64,000 nt of DNA, from positions 1 to 64,000 of the forward strand of contig NZ_PQSQ01000003.1 in assembly GCF_002920575.1 (NCBI RefSeq). Reading direction: 5' to 3'. This DNA is from Streptomyces sp. Ru73 (GTDB lineage: Bacteria > Actinomycetota > Actinomycetes > Streptomycetales > Streptomycetaceae). Below, piece after piece: positions 35,149 through 44,023 of the stretch. The translations under genes were made by a program, and so were the position numbers. Within the stretch, counting starts at the first letter, position 1; each line of letters starts with the position of its first letter. The notes under the pieces were generated by a model. It was given only the letters and a program-made list of their open reading frames with translations. It made no database searches and was not told where the DNA came from.

Positions 35149-36657
35149 GTGTCTCGTAGACGACATGCTGCTCGTGGCTCGGACGATGACGCGCTGCTGC
35201 GCGACCTGGGCTATGAGCCGGTGCTGGTACGGCGCATGGGCTCGTTCGGGTCCTTTGCGATCAGTTTCTCGGTGATCTCGGTCCTGTCCGGCTGCATGAC
35301 CTTGTACGGGTTCGGGCTCTCGACGGGCGGGCCGGCAGTGATGCTGTGGGGCTGGCTCGGGGTGGGACTGATGGTGCTGCTCGTCGGCCTGGCGCTGGCG
35401 GAGGTCACCAGCGCCTATCCGACCTCGGGGGCCCTGTACTACATGGCGGACCAGCTGGGCGGTCGGCGCTGGGGCTGGTACACGGGCTGGCTGAATCTCT
35501 TGGGACTGCTGGGGGCGATCGCCGGGATCGACTACGGGGCCGCCACGTTCCTTGGGGCGTTCCTCCGCCTGCAGTGGGGGATCGAGCCGACGGCGGGCAC
35601 GGTCATGGTGATCTACCTGTGCATTTTGATCCTGCACGCCGCGCTCAACTTGCTTGGGGTGCGGGTGGTCAGCCTGCTCAATTCGGTCAGTGTGTGGTGG
35701 CACCTGTTCGGCGTGGCGGCAATCGTCGGCGTCCTGGCCCTCATTCCCGCCCACCACCAGGACGCGAGCTTTGTCTTCGGGCACTTCGCCAACTCCACCG
35801 GATGGGCGAGCCCGTTGTACGTGACCGCAATCGGGCTGCTGCTGGCCCAGTACACGTTTTCCGGCTACGACGCCTCGGCGCACCTGTCGGAGGAGACCAC
35901 CGGCGCCGCGGTCAGTGCCGCTCGCGGCATCGTGCGCTCCATATGGGTCTCCTGGATCGCCGGGTTTGTGCTGCTGACCGGCTTGACGTTCGCGATCCAG
36001 GATTACGTCAGCACCCAAGAGACGCCCACCGGGGTGCCACCCGCCCAAATCTTCCTCGACGCCCTCGGCACCGGAGGCGCCAAGATCCTTTTGTTGGTCG
36101 TGATCCTCGCCCAGCTGTTCTGCGGCAATGCCGAGGTCGCGGCGGCCAGCCGGATGGCGTTCGCGTTCTCGCGAGATGGCGCACTGCCCGGATCGGCGCT
36201 GTGGCGACGGGTCTCGCCCCGCACTGGCACGCCGAGCCGGGCTGTGTGGCTGTCCGTCGGTGTGGCCGCAGTCCTGGCACTGCCCTCGCTGTACTCGGCG
36301 ACCGCCTACGGGGCGGTCACCGCAATCAACGTCATCGGAATCACGCCGGCCTATGCCATCCCCGTCTACCTGCGGCTGCGCCACCACCGCCGGTTCCGGC
36401 CGGGGCCGTGGCATCTGGGGCGCTGGGGGCGGGTCGTGGGTTGGATCGCTGTCGGGTGGGTCGCCCTGGTCACGGTGCTGTTCTGCCTGCCGCAGTCCCG
36501 ACCGATCGCGCCCACGACGTTCAACTACGCCCCGGTTGCCCTCGCGGTGGCCCTGGCCCTGGCCTGGCTGTGGTGGCGCATCGCCGGCCGCCGCTCGTAC
36601 GACATCCCCGTCCGCGGCGACCAGACCTCGACCGCCCTTGCCCAGGAGATCGTGTAA
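35149..36657 (+). CDS. APC-superfamily amino acid/amine permease
   Basis: A 502-residue transporter from GTG 35149 with about 12 membrane helices. The first helix carries the APC motif region (SFAISFSVISVLSGCMTLYG), followed by AEVTSAYPTSGALYYMADQL and SGYDASAHLSEETTGAAVSA, typical of the GABA/choline permease (AAT/ACT) branch. It imports an amino acid, GABA or polyamine by proton symport. Its stop shares a base with the start of a glutamine-synthetase-like gene (TAATG), suggesting uptake plus gamma-glutamylation of the same amine. Confidence 0.88.
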   Translation: MSRRRHAARGSDDDALLRDLGYEPVLVRRMGSFGSFAISFSVISVLSGCMTLYGFGLSTGGPAVMLWGWLGVGLMVLLVGLALAEVTSAYPTSGALYYMADQLGGRRWGWYTGWLNLLGLLGAIAGIDYGAATFLGAFLRLQWGIEPTAGTVMVIYLCILILHAALNLLGVRVVSLLNSVSVWWHLFGVAAIVGVLALIPAHHQDASFVFGHFANSTGWASPLYVTAIGLLLAQYTFSGYDASAHLSEETTGAAVSAARGIVRSIWVSWIAGFVLLTGLTFAIQDYVSTQETPTGVPPAQIFLDALGTGGAKILLLVVILAQLFCGNAEVAAASRMAFAFSRDGALPGSALWRRVSPRTGTPSRAVWLSVGVAAVLALPSLYSATAYGAVTAINVIGITPAYAIPVYLRLRHHRRFRPGPWHLGRWGRVVGWIAVGWVALVTVLFCLPQSRPIAPTTFNYAPVALAVALALAWLWWRIAGRRSYDIPVRGDQTSTALAQEIV

Positions 36658-38060
36658 TGCTCACCCCCTCCTCTCAGTCCACCATTCCTGACAGCCGTTC
36701 CATGGGCGCAGCGTCGCGGCTCGGTGATGTCGCCCTGACGCTTGATGAGTTGCGTACCGAGGCCGCGGCTGGGCGCCTCCAGACGGTGATGCTCGCCGTG
36801 CCCGACTTGAACGGCCGCTTGAAGGGCAAGCGCTACGCCATACCTCACTTCCTCGATCACGTGGCCGATGGGCGCGCGGAGATGTGCGGCTACGTGCTGG
36901 CCACCGACCTCGCCATGCGCCCCATCGGCGGACCGTTGGCCTCCTGGCAGGGCGGTTACCCGGATCTTGCCGTCCGCCCAGATCTGAGCACGCTGCGCCG
37001 GGTGCCGTGGCTGCCGGGCACCGCTCTCGTCCACGCCGACGCCCACCACCCCGACGGCACTCCGGTGGCCATCGCGCCCCGGCAGGTGCTGCAGCACCAG
37101 CTCGACCGGCTCGCCGCCCACGGCCTGTGGGCCTCGGCCGGCTTGGAGGCGGAGTTCATCCTCTGCCACCCGCCCGAGGGCGGCCGTCCCGCCTTCCGAC
37201 CCGTGACCGAGAACAACCTCGACTACGCCCTGGACGCCCCCCATGCCCCTGGCCTGGACCAGTTCGTCCAGGAGCTGCCCGCCGCGCTGACCGCCGCCGG
37301 CCTCCCCCTGGAGGCCATCAAGACCGAAGGCGCACCCGGACAAGTCGAGGTCACCTTCCGGCACGGCGATGCCATGACCGCAGCCGACACGCACACTGTC
37401 CTCAAGCACGGCGCCCGCGTGCTCGCCGAACGCTGCGGACTCACAGCGACGTTCATGGCCGCCCCCACCCCGAAAGTGGCCAGCGGCCTGCACATCCACC
37501 TGTCCCTCTGGCGCGATGACGACGCGGCCTTGGCCGGCCCCACCGGCCTGTCCCTGCTGGGCAAACAGGCCATCGCCGGACTGGTCGACGTCCTGCCCGA
37601 CCTGGCCCCGCTGTACGCTCCCACCGTCAACTCCTACAAGCGCTTCAGCCCCTACTCCTACGCACCCACCCGGATGGGCTGGGGCGTCGACAACCGGACG
37701 TGCGCAGTACGGCTGGTCGACGCCGGTCCGAACCTCCACCTGGAAGTCCGGGTACCCGGCGCGGACGCCAACCCTTACCTCGCGCTCGCAGCCGCCGTCG
37801 CAGCGATGCTCAACGGTATTGAACACAACCTGCATCCCCCCGCGCCTTGTACCGGTGATGCCTACGCCGCGACCCGCCAGCCGCCACTTCCCCCCTCTCT
37901 GGAGGCGGCAACGATCCGATTCAGCGAAAGCCCTCCCGCTCACAAGGCTTTCGGATCGGAAGCAGTCGAGCACTACGCGCTCCTGGCCCGCACCGAGCTG
38001 GACGCCCACCGCACCGCCGTCACCGACATCGAACTCACCCGCGGACTGACCCACTCCTGA
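36657..38060 (+). CDS. Glutamine synthetase-like ligase (gamma-glutamyl-amine synthetase candidate)
   Basis: A 467-residue GS-fold protein. LQTVMLAVPDLNGRLKGKRY is the beta-grasp start, GLEAEFIL (about 164) has the metal-binding Glu pair, KTEGAPGQVEVTF corresponds to the next Glu site, GLHIHLSLW (about 280) holds the ATP-site His, and NSYKRFSPYSYAPTRMGWG is the glutamate/ATP loop with conserved Arg. Streptomyces GlnA3/GlnA4 paralogues of this type glutamylate polyamines or ethanolamine rather than ammonia. The coupled permease supports an amine-utilisation role here. No adenylylation motif typical of GlnA was seen. Confidence 0.85.
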   Translation: MLTPSSQSTIPDSRSMGAASRLGDVALTLDELRTEAAAGRLQTVMLAVPDLNGRLKGKRYAIPHFLDHVADGRAEMCGYVLATDLAMRPIGGPLASWQGGYPDLAVRPDLSTLRRVPWLPGTALVHADAHHPDGTPVAIAPRQVLQHQLDRLAAHGLWASAGLEAEFILCHPPEGGRPAFRPVTENNLDYALDAPHAPGLDQFVQELPAALTAAGLPLEAIKTEGAPGQVEVTFRHGDAMTAADTHTVLKHGARVLAERCGLTATFMAAPTPKVASGLHIHLSLWRDDDAALAGPTGLSLLGKQAIAGLVDVLPDLAPLYAPTVNSYKRFSPYSYAPTRMGWGVDNRTCAVRLVDAGPNLHLEVRVPGADANPYLALAAAVAAMLNGIEHNLHPPAPCTGDAYAATRQPPLPPSLEAATIRFSESPPAHKAFGSEAVEHYALLARTELDAHRTAVTDIELTRGLTHS

Positions 38061-38237
38061 CCTGCCCCGCCCGGCCCTTCCGCACGACGGCCGAAGAAGA
38101 ACTTCGACAACCGACCGAGTCTTCGCCCCGCCCCGGCATCCGCGGCCGGCCCGCGCAGGAGCGGTCTCAGCTCCCTTCTCCGGGGACGTACCCATCCGCG
38201 AGTCTCCGCCCGGCGAAGGGGCCTAACCGAGGTACAC

Positions 38238-38441
38238 ATGTGCAACCATCACCCCCCGTGCCCATCAGCGGAGTCGCCCGACCGGGAAGCCGCCTCCCCC
38301 GTGGCCTACCACCCGGAGCAGGGCTGGAGCCTGCTGTGCAACGGCGTCCTGCTCTTCGAGGACACCGGCAAGCTCCTGCCGGATGGACGAATCATCAGCC
38401 CGCATCGACCTGCCTCAACCGTGAAGGCGACGACGGCATGA
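38238..38441 (+). CDS. DUF5999 family small protein
   Basis: A 67-residue protein (MCNHHPPCPSAESPDREAAS) closely follows the DUF5999 pattern common in Streptomyces: Cys/His-rich start CNHHPPCPSA, then VAYHPEQGWSLLCNGVLLFE and DTGKLLPDGRIISPHRP. The three Cys and two His at the ends suggest metal binding, but function is unknown. Its stop overlaps the next small frame (ATGA). The 177 bases upstream contain no gene. Confidence 0.85.
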   Translation: MCNHHPPCPSAESPDREAASPVAYHPEQGWSLLCNGVLLFEDTGKLLPDGRIISPHRPASTVKATTA

Positions 38442-38611
38442 ACGAGCTCATGGCGCACGACACCGGCAAGCCGTTCACCGGGGAAGCAGTCACCTGGCGG
38501 TGGCTCTACGTCAACGCGAAACGCAGTTCGGACCACGAGTTCGCCTACGCCGGGCTGTTGCAGTCAGCGTTGACAACGCGGCTGACGAAACTGCCCATCG
38601 CTGCCGCCTGA
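38438..38611 (+). CDS. Small hypothetical protein following DUF5999
   Basis: A 57-residue protein (MNELMAHDTGKPFTGEAVTW) starts four bases inside the DUF5999 stop, so it is likely translated by coupling. It contains WRWLYVNAKRSSDHEF and ends in LPIAAA. No family or motif was recognised. It lies just upstream of the conservon. Confidence 0.4.
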   Translation: MNELMAHDTGKPFTGEAVTWRWLYVNAKRSSDHEFAYAGLLQSALTTRLTKLPIAAA

Positions 38612-38804
38612 TTCGTTGCATCCGGTGAGGCCCCCACCGGCCCGCCCTTCCCACTCGATGTCTCCGTGGCCAGGGCGGCGGCTGTCGGCGCTTCCCAGAG
38701 CCAGCGGTCCGGTCCGTCGTCGGGGCACGGAATACCGCGCCTGGGACGCAGTCGTGCCCCGGCGAACACCCTTTGTTGATATTCGATCGTCAAGGACCTG
38801 GAAA

Positions 38805-40283
38805 ATGACCTTTGGCCCGCTGCTTGCGATGCTGTCTGCCCTGCTGGGCGCGGCGCTGGCGTCCGCGGTCTGGGCACCGATCATGGCGAAGCTGCGGGAG
38901 CGCCTGGCCGTCGTGACAGCAAGGTGCGGTGCCCGGGACGCCGCGCTGGAGCAGCTTGTCACCAGCGGCTTGCCCTCCGCGGCGCAGTCGCTGTTCGGGC
39001 CGGAGGGCCGGCCCGCTGCCGTGGTGGTGACCGCATCGCTGCAGGGTTCGGCGTTCGGCGCAAACCTTCAAGCCCTCGTCGAGCGGCACGCCGCCACACT
39101 TCGACATGTCCAGGACGAGACACACCGGGCTCTGACTGAGCGGCACGCCGCCGCTCTTCGGCAGGTTCGGGAAGAAATGGCGCAGGAGGCATCGCGCCAG
39201 CAGCAGCGTCTGCCGGGGTCAGAACAGGCCGAGGTGTTCGTGTACGTTGCTCCGCGCCTGCACGCCCTGGTCAGCCGCGCCCTGGTGGCCCTATCCGGCC
39301 TGGAGAACATGGTCGAGGACCCCGATCTCCTGCACGGGCTGTTCGATACCGATCACCTGCTGACCCGGATTCGTCGCGCGGTCGAGAGTCTGGCAGTGCT
39401 GGGCGGCCAGTCGGCACGCCGGGTCCGCAGGGCGGTGTCGGTGATGGGGGTGCTGCGCCAGGCGGTCGCGGAGATCGAGCACTACCCGCGGGTCCGGCTG
39501 TCGGTACCGCGGGAGGAGGCAACCCGGACGGCCCTGCCCGGCCACGTCGGCCCGGACGTGATCCATCTGCTGGCTGAGCTGGTCGAAAACGCAACGAAGT
39601 TCTCCCCGCCCGACACACAGGTGGTGCTCCGTGCCGAGCGCGTGAACGCCGGAATAGCCATCGAGGTCGAGGATCGGGGTCTGGCCATGTCGGCGTACCG
39701 GCGGACGCGGTTGAACCGGCTGCTTGCGGCACCGGAGACGGTCGATGTCCACGCCCACCTGCAAGGCGGGCACACCGGGCTGCTCGTCGCCGCCCGGCTC
39801 GCGCAGCGACACGGGATCCCCGTGGAGCTCCGCCCCAGCGTCCTCGGTGGCATGCAGGCGCTGGTCATGCTGCCCAACGCCCTCCTCGTCGCCCCGGACC
39901 CCCCGCAGCAGTTGCACCCCACGCGTTTGCCGCAGGCTGCCGAGGAACACCGGGCCAAGGTCGTGGCTCTGCCGGCCGAACCCGCACCCCCTGTAAAGCC
40001 GCAAAGCGGGGAGGCGAAACCCGGCAGTGCACGCGCACCTCTCCCGCGGCGCCAGCGCCGCACCGCCGCACCACCGATGGCCTCATCGGCCGTCTCCACC
40101 GGGGCACCGGAGGGCAAGCCTGCCCTGCCACGCCGCAGCAGGAACCCGCAGGCACCTGCTCCCGCCGCGCCGCCACAACGCGGCGGCCCGACCGTTCCGC
40201 CCACCCCGGGGCTGATGGGCAGTTTCAAGGCTGGCGCACAGCGGGCCGCAGGCGATGCCATACCTGCCTCGCCTGCGGACTAA
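38805..40283 (+). CDS. cvnA: Conservon sensor-kinase-like protein CvnA
   Basis: A 492-residue protein from ATG 38805 (MTFGPLLAMLSALLGAALAS) with AAGGACC upstream. A single N-terminal membrane helix is followed by a coiled coil (LQALVERHAATLRHVQDETH), a degenerate DHp-like helix pair and an HATPase domain with the N box LLAELVENATKFSPPDTQ. The tail is a long Pro/Ala/Arg-rich disordered region. Compared with many CvnA proteins it lacks a large extracytoplasmic domain. Conservons (Cvn A-B-C-D) act as membrane-associated complexes likened to eukaryotic GPCR systems. The gene order and spacing with B, C and D below are canonical. Confidence 0.88.
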   Translation: MTFGPLLAMLSALLGAALASAVWAPIMAKLRERLAVVTARCGARDAALEQLVTSGLPSAAQSLFGPEGRPAAVVVTASLQGSAFGANLQALVERHAATLRHVQDETHRALTERHAAALRQVREEMAQEASRQQQRLPGSEQAEVFVYVAPRLHALVSRALVALSGLENMVEDPDLLHGLFDTDHLLTRIRRAVESLAVLGGQSARRVRRAVSVMGVLRQAVAEIEHYPRVRLSVPREEATRTALPGHVGPDVIHLLAELVENATKFSPPDTQVVLRAERVNAGIAIEVEDRGLAMSAYRRTRLNRLLAAPETVDVHAHLQGGHTGLLVAARLAQRHGIPVELRPSVLGGMQALVMLPNALLVAPDPPQQLHPTRLPQAAEEHRAKVVALPAEPAPPVKPQSGEAKPGSARAPLPRRQRRTAAPPMASSAVSTGAPEGKPALPRRSRNPQAPAPAAPPQRGGPTVPPTPGLMGSFKAGAQRAAGDAIPASPAD

Positions 40284-40357
40284 CGCCGTCCCCTATACCG
40301 CCAAGGCCAGAGCACGAGGCGCTCTGGCAACGACCATGGAGCTAGGTACTGATACCG

Positions 40358-40828
40358 ATGACGAACGACGTGATGCCGCAGAACGGACGGGATTGGCTGC
40401 TGGAAGGTTTCCTCGCGCGAGTGCCGGGAGCCACCGGCGTCCTATGGGCCACCTGCGACGGATTGAAGCTCGCCAGCGCGGGGCTGACGACGGACATGGC
40501 GGACACCATGGCCGCCCTGGTGTCCGGCATGCACTCCCTCTCCAAGAATCTCGGAGTCCTCGCGGGGGTGAGCGATGGCGGCGTCCGCCAGATCAACATC
40601 GAGCACGACGGGGCGAACCTGTTCGTCATGAGCGCCGGCAACCTTCCCGAAGGAACCGCAGTACAACTCAGCCCGGATATCAGGGAAGTCGGTACCGTCC
40701 TGGGCGTCATGGCCGGACACGACGCCGACCCAAGCCTCGTGGGCTACGAGATGGGCGCGCTGGTCACCAGCGTGGATGAGCATCTGGTCACCGCCGTCCG
40801 CCGGGCTGCCTCCGGCGATGGGCAGTGA
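40358..40828 (+). CDS. cvnB: Conservon roadblock/LC7 protein CvnB
   Basis: A 156-residue roadblock/LC7 protein (MTNDVMPQNGRDWLLEGFLA). The core reads VPGATGVLWATCDGLKLAS and MADTMAALVSGMHSLSKNLG, then FVMSAGNL. It is MglB-like and probably acts as GAP or scaffold for the CvnD GTPase. It lies 74 bases after cvnA and is separated from cvnC by a single base if cvnC starts at 40830. Confidence 0.92.
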   Translation: MTNDVMPQNGRDWLLEGFLARVPGATGVLWATCDGLKLASAGLTTDMADTMAALVSGMHSLSKNLGVLAGVSDGGVRQINIEHDGANLFVMSAGNLPEGTAVQLSPDIREVGTVLGVMAGHDADPSLVGYEMGALVTSVDEHLVTAVRRAASGDGQ

Positions 40829-40829
40829 G

Positions 40830-41219
40830 ATGCCCACTGACAACGACCCCTGGGTCGAGGTGGATGCAGAAGAGGTCCGCCCCTACGCGGTCACCGGTGG
40901 CCGCACCCGTCCCCGACACACCTTGCGACTGGCCTCCCGCCTCGCCCCGGCACGCGAGTCCCCCACTGGGGCGCTCGGTCCGGAGGCCGAGCAGGCCCAT
41001 GCGCTGTGCTGTGCTGAGCCGCGGTCGGTCGCCGAGATCGCTGCGCTCCTGCGCCAGCCCGCCACTGTCACCAAGATCATTCTCTCCGACCTGCTCGATC
41101 AGGGGGCGCTGCGCATGGCGGTCCCCGACTCCGCCATCACCGACCCACGCAACGCCGACGTGCTGGAGGCGTGCCTGGCCGGACTCCGTCGGAAGTTCTC
41201 TGCCGCCGAAGCCAGCTGA
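40830..41219 (+). CDS. cvnC: Conservon DUF742 protein CvnC
   Basis: A 129-residue DUF742 protein: WVEVDAEEVRPYAVTGGRTR is the family's hallmark start, and AEIAALLRQPATVTKIILSD forms a winged-helix-like core, ending in KFSAAEAS. ATG 40830 is just past the cvnB stop; ATG 40818 is an in-frame alternative overlapping it. The function is unknown beyond membership of the Cvn complex. Confidence 0.88.
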   Translation: MPTDNDPWVEVDAEEVRPYAVTGGRTRPRHTLRLASRLAPARESPTGALGPEAEQAHALCCAEPRSVAEIAALLRQPATVTKIILSDLLDQGALRMAVPDSAITDPRNADVLEACLAGLRRKFSAAEAS

Positions 41220-41242
41220 AAGCCGAAAGGAGGTACCTGGGC

Positions 41243-41836
41243 ATGGACCCGATCCTGCTAAAGATCGTGGTTGCCGGGGGGTTCGGGGTAGGCAAGACCA
41301 CCCTCGTCGGCGCTGTCAGTGAAATTCCGCCACTGAACACCGAGGAGAACCTCACCGCCGCTGGCTGCGGCACCGATCGCCTGGAGGGCGTGGAGGCCAA
41401 GAGCACCACCACCGTGGCCTTCGACTTCGGCCGCCTGACCCTCGACGTACCGCAGCCGATGATCCTCTACCTGTTCGGCACCCCCGGTCAGGATCGCTTC
41501 CTGCTTACCTGGGACGACCTCTCCCACGGCGCCTTGGGCGCCGTCGTCCTCGTCGACACCCGCCGCATGGCCGACAGCTTCACCGCGGTCAGCTTCTTTG
41601 AACAGCGGGCGATCCCCTTCGTCATCGCCGTCAACGAATTCGACGGCGCCCCCCACCAGTACACGCCGCACGAAGTGCGCGAGGCCCTCGACCTGCCGGA
41701 GACGGTGCCGATCGTGCTGGGCGATGCCCGTAACACCCGAGACGCCGCCACCGCGCTGATCACCCTCGTCGAGCACGCCCTCCACGTCACACGGACCCCT
41801 CGCCCCTCCACCTCGGAGCCCTCGTATGACCTATGA
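41243..41836 (+). CDS. cvnD: Conservon GTPase CvnD
   Basis: A 197-residue small GTPase starting at ATG 41243 after AAAGGAGG. The P-loop is AGGFGVGKTT (11-20), the switch II region is LFGTPGQDRF and the guanine-specificity motif is NEFD in place of NKxD. It is MglA/Ras-like and expected to cycle GTP at the membrane with CvnB. The stop overlaps the GAF gene start by 11 bases, so the operon continues. Confidence 0.92.
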   Translation: MDPILLKIVVAGGFGVGKTTLVGAVSEIPPLNTEENLTAAGCGTDRLEGVEAKSTTTVAFDFGRLTLDVPQPMILYLFGTPGQDRFLLTWDDLSHGALGAVVLVDTRRMADSFTAVSFFEQRAIPFVIAVNEFDGAPHQYTPHEVREALDLPETVPIVLGDARNTRDAATALITLVEHALHVTRTPRPSTSEPSYDL

Positions 41837-42374
41837 CGCCGATACCGGATTCCACCTCCCTACCCCCGAAGACGATCTTGACCGGCGACTGCGTGACGCA
41901 GCGCTTACCAAACTGGGCTTGACCGCCCCCGACGGCGAGCTCGACGAGTTCGCCGCCGCACTGGCCCGCGACGCCGGCGAGCCGTACGCCATGGTCAACG
42001 TGTTCACGCCTGACCTGCAGTTCTTCGTCGGACTCCACGCCCCTGACGGTGACGACCTGCCGGCGGTGGGCCGGACCATGCCACGTGACCACGGCTTCTG
42101 CCCCGAGGTCGTGGCGCGCCGCCGCGCCCTACCCCTGCCCGATGTATTCGCACACGCCCGCTTCGCCAGCAACCCAGTGGTTGATCAGATCGGGATCCGG
42201 ACCTACGCCGGCGCCCCGCTGATCTACCAGGACACCGTGCTGGGGACCGTCTGCTTTCTGGGCCCCACCGACCGCCCCCGGGAGACCGGCCGGGCCCAGC
42301 ACGCCCTGATCAACAGCCGCCGCGACGCGCTCATGGACCTCCTCGTGCGCCGCGCCGGACTCCCCTCGCAGTAA
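41826..42374 (+). CDS. GAF domain protein in conservon operon
   Basis: A 182-residue protein (MTYDADTGFHLPTPEDDLDR). A GAF fold covers about 25-170: FAAALARDAGEPYAMVNVFT, FFVGLHAP, DHGFCPEVVARRRALPLPDV and TYAGAPLIYQDTVLGTVCFL. The FCPEV cysteine is typical of small Streptomyces GAF sensors. It is translationally linked to cvnD and so likely provides ligand or redox input to the conservon. The cytochrome P450 that ends some conservons is missing here. Confidence 0.82.
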   Translation: MTYDADTGFHLPTPEDDLDRRLRDAALTKLGLTAPDGELDEFAAALARDAGEPYAMVNVFTPDLQFFVGLHAPDGDDLPAVGRTMPRDHGFCPEVVARRRALPLPDVFAHARFASNPVVDQIGIRTYAGAPLIYQDTVLGTVCFLGPTDRPRETGRAQHALINSRRDALMDLLVRRAGLPSQ

Positions 42375-42414
42375 CCGCCCACGATTGCCAGCTGCCAGAG
42401 AGAGGAGAACAGCG

Positions 42415-43644
42415 ATGTCCGCTCCCTATCTGACCGGCGACCACGAAGATCTGCGCCAGCACGTACGGGACTTCGCCGAGACGGAAATCACCGCCCACGT
42501 CGCAAGAATGGAATCCTCCAGGAGCGTCGAAGAGGACCTGGCCACCCGTATCGCGCAGCAGGGCTGGCTGGGCGCGACCATCCATCCCGCCTTCGGCGGG
42601 ATGGGCGCGGGCCACATGGCAAAAACGATCATCATCGAGGAGATTTCGCGCGTCAGTGGCGCCATGGGGGCCATGGTCCAGGCATCCCAGCTCGGCACCG
42701 CGAAGATCATTCACTTCGGCAGCGAGGAGCAGCGCAAAACCTGGCTGCCGCAGATCGCCGCAGGGACCTGCCTGCCGACCATCGCCGTCACCGAGGAGGG
42801 GTGCGGCGGACACGTCCTGGCGATGCGCGCTACCGCCCGCCGCGACGGCGACAACTACATCCTCAACGGCCGCAAGACCTACGTAGGCAACAGCCATATC
42901 GGCCACCTCCACGGCGTCGTCGCCCGCACTGGCCACGGCACAAAGGGCTTGTCGGCCTTCCTCGTCGAGGCCGACCGCTCGGGCGTCATCCTCCCCGACC
43001 ACCCTCAGAGCATGGGGCTGCACGGCTTCAGCTTCGGCGAGATCGTCTTCGACAACTGCCGGATACCCGCCGCCAACCGCCTTGGTCAGGAAGGGCAAGG
43101 GCTCGACGTCGCCTACTCCTCCAGCATCCTCTACGGCCGCCCCAACCTGGGCGCGGTCGCCCTCGGCATCCATCAGGCAATCATGGAGCAGACCCGGAAG
43201 TTCGTCACAGAACGCCAGCGCTACGGCGGCCCGCTCGCCAAGCTCCCCGCCATCCAGCAAAAGCTGGGCGAGATGCAGTCGCATCTCATGACCGCACGGC
43301 TCACCGCCTACCACGCAGCCCACCTGCTCGACCACGGCCAGCCGTGCGACGCGGAACTGATTAATGCCAAGCATGTCAATGTCCGGGCCGCACGCGACTC
43401 CGCCCGCCTCGCCATGGACATCCACGCCGCGGCCGGCCTGTTCACCACCCACCCGCTCGAACGGTTCTTCCGGGACGTCGAGCATCTCTACGCCCCCGCC
43501 GGCACCGGGGAGATCCAGCAGCACCGTCTCTCCGAAATCTCGCTGGGCACCTACCGCAGCCAATGGTCAGTGCGCCTGGCCGCCGTCACGAGCCTTCGCG
43601 GAACGACAGGCCGCGAGCTGCACCATCACCGCATCTCTGCCTGA
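42415..43644 (+). CDS. Acyl-CoA dehydrogenase family flavoprotein
   Basis: A 409-residue protein from ATG 42415 after GAGAGGAG. It has the three-domain ACAD layout: N-terminal helices ([20 protein letters not shown]), the mid beta domain ([20 protein letters not shown]) and a C-terminal helical bundle ([40 protein letters not shown]) where FAD and the catalytic base sit. EEGCGG replaces the usual TEP-x-AGSD, so substrate specificity may be unusual. It lies 40 bases after the GAF gene in the conservon run and may be an effector enzyme of the complex (inference). Confidence 0.85.
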
Positions 43645-43702
43645 CGCCTTCTCTGGCCTCGCCCGCACTCCTCTACCACCTAGCGTCTCAGGAGGGCCTG
43701 CC

Positions 43703-43990
43703 ATGCCCCGACCCCAGCGGCCCGCCCGCCTCGGCCTGCCCCAGCACAAGAAGCACCAGCGCCTATCCGCCCCGGACCGACGGAAATTCCAACAAGACAT
43801 CGTGAAGGCGTACCGAGACCAGCACGCCACAATCCGAGAGATCTGTGAGGAAACCGGCCGTTCCTACGGGATGATCTATCGCCTCCTAAACGAGGTTGGT
43901 GTCCTGAGAACGCGCGTCCCAGAGCGCCTCGAGGTCTTGGACCGCAGGCGTCGCAGCCAGGCGCGTCTTCGTGCCACTGGCAGTCGCTAA
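43703..43990 (+). CDS. Small helix-turn-helix protein
   Basis: A 95-residue basic protein ([20 protein letters not shown]) behind AGGAGG. The centre, [20 protein letters not shown] then [14 protein letters not shown], is a homeodomain-like HTH found in many short Streptomyces proteins. Arg-rich ends suggest DNA contact. It lies between the conservon operon and the methyltransferase fusion, 33 bases before the latter, and may regulate or be cotranscribed with it. Confidence 0.75.
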
Positions 43991-44023
43991 ACCACACAAC
44001 CACGGCCATCGAAAGGTGCACCT

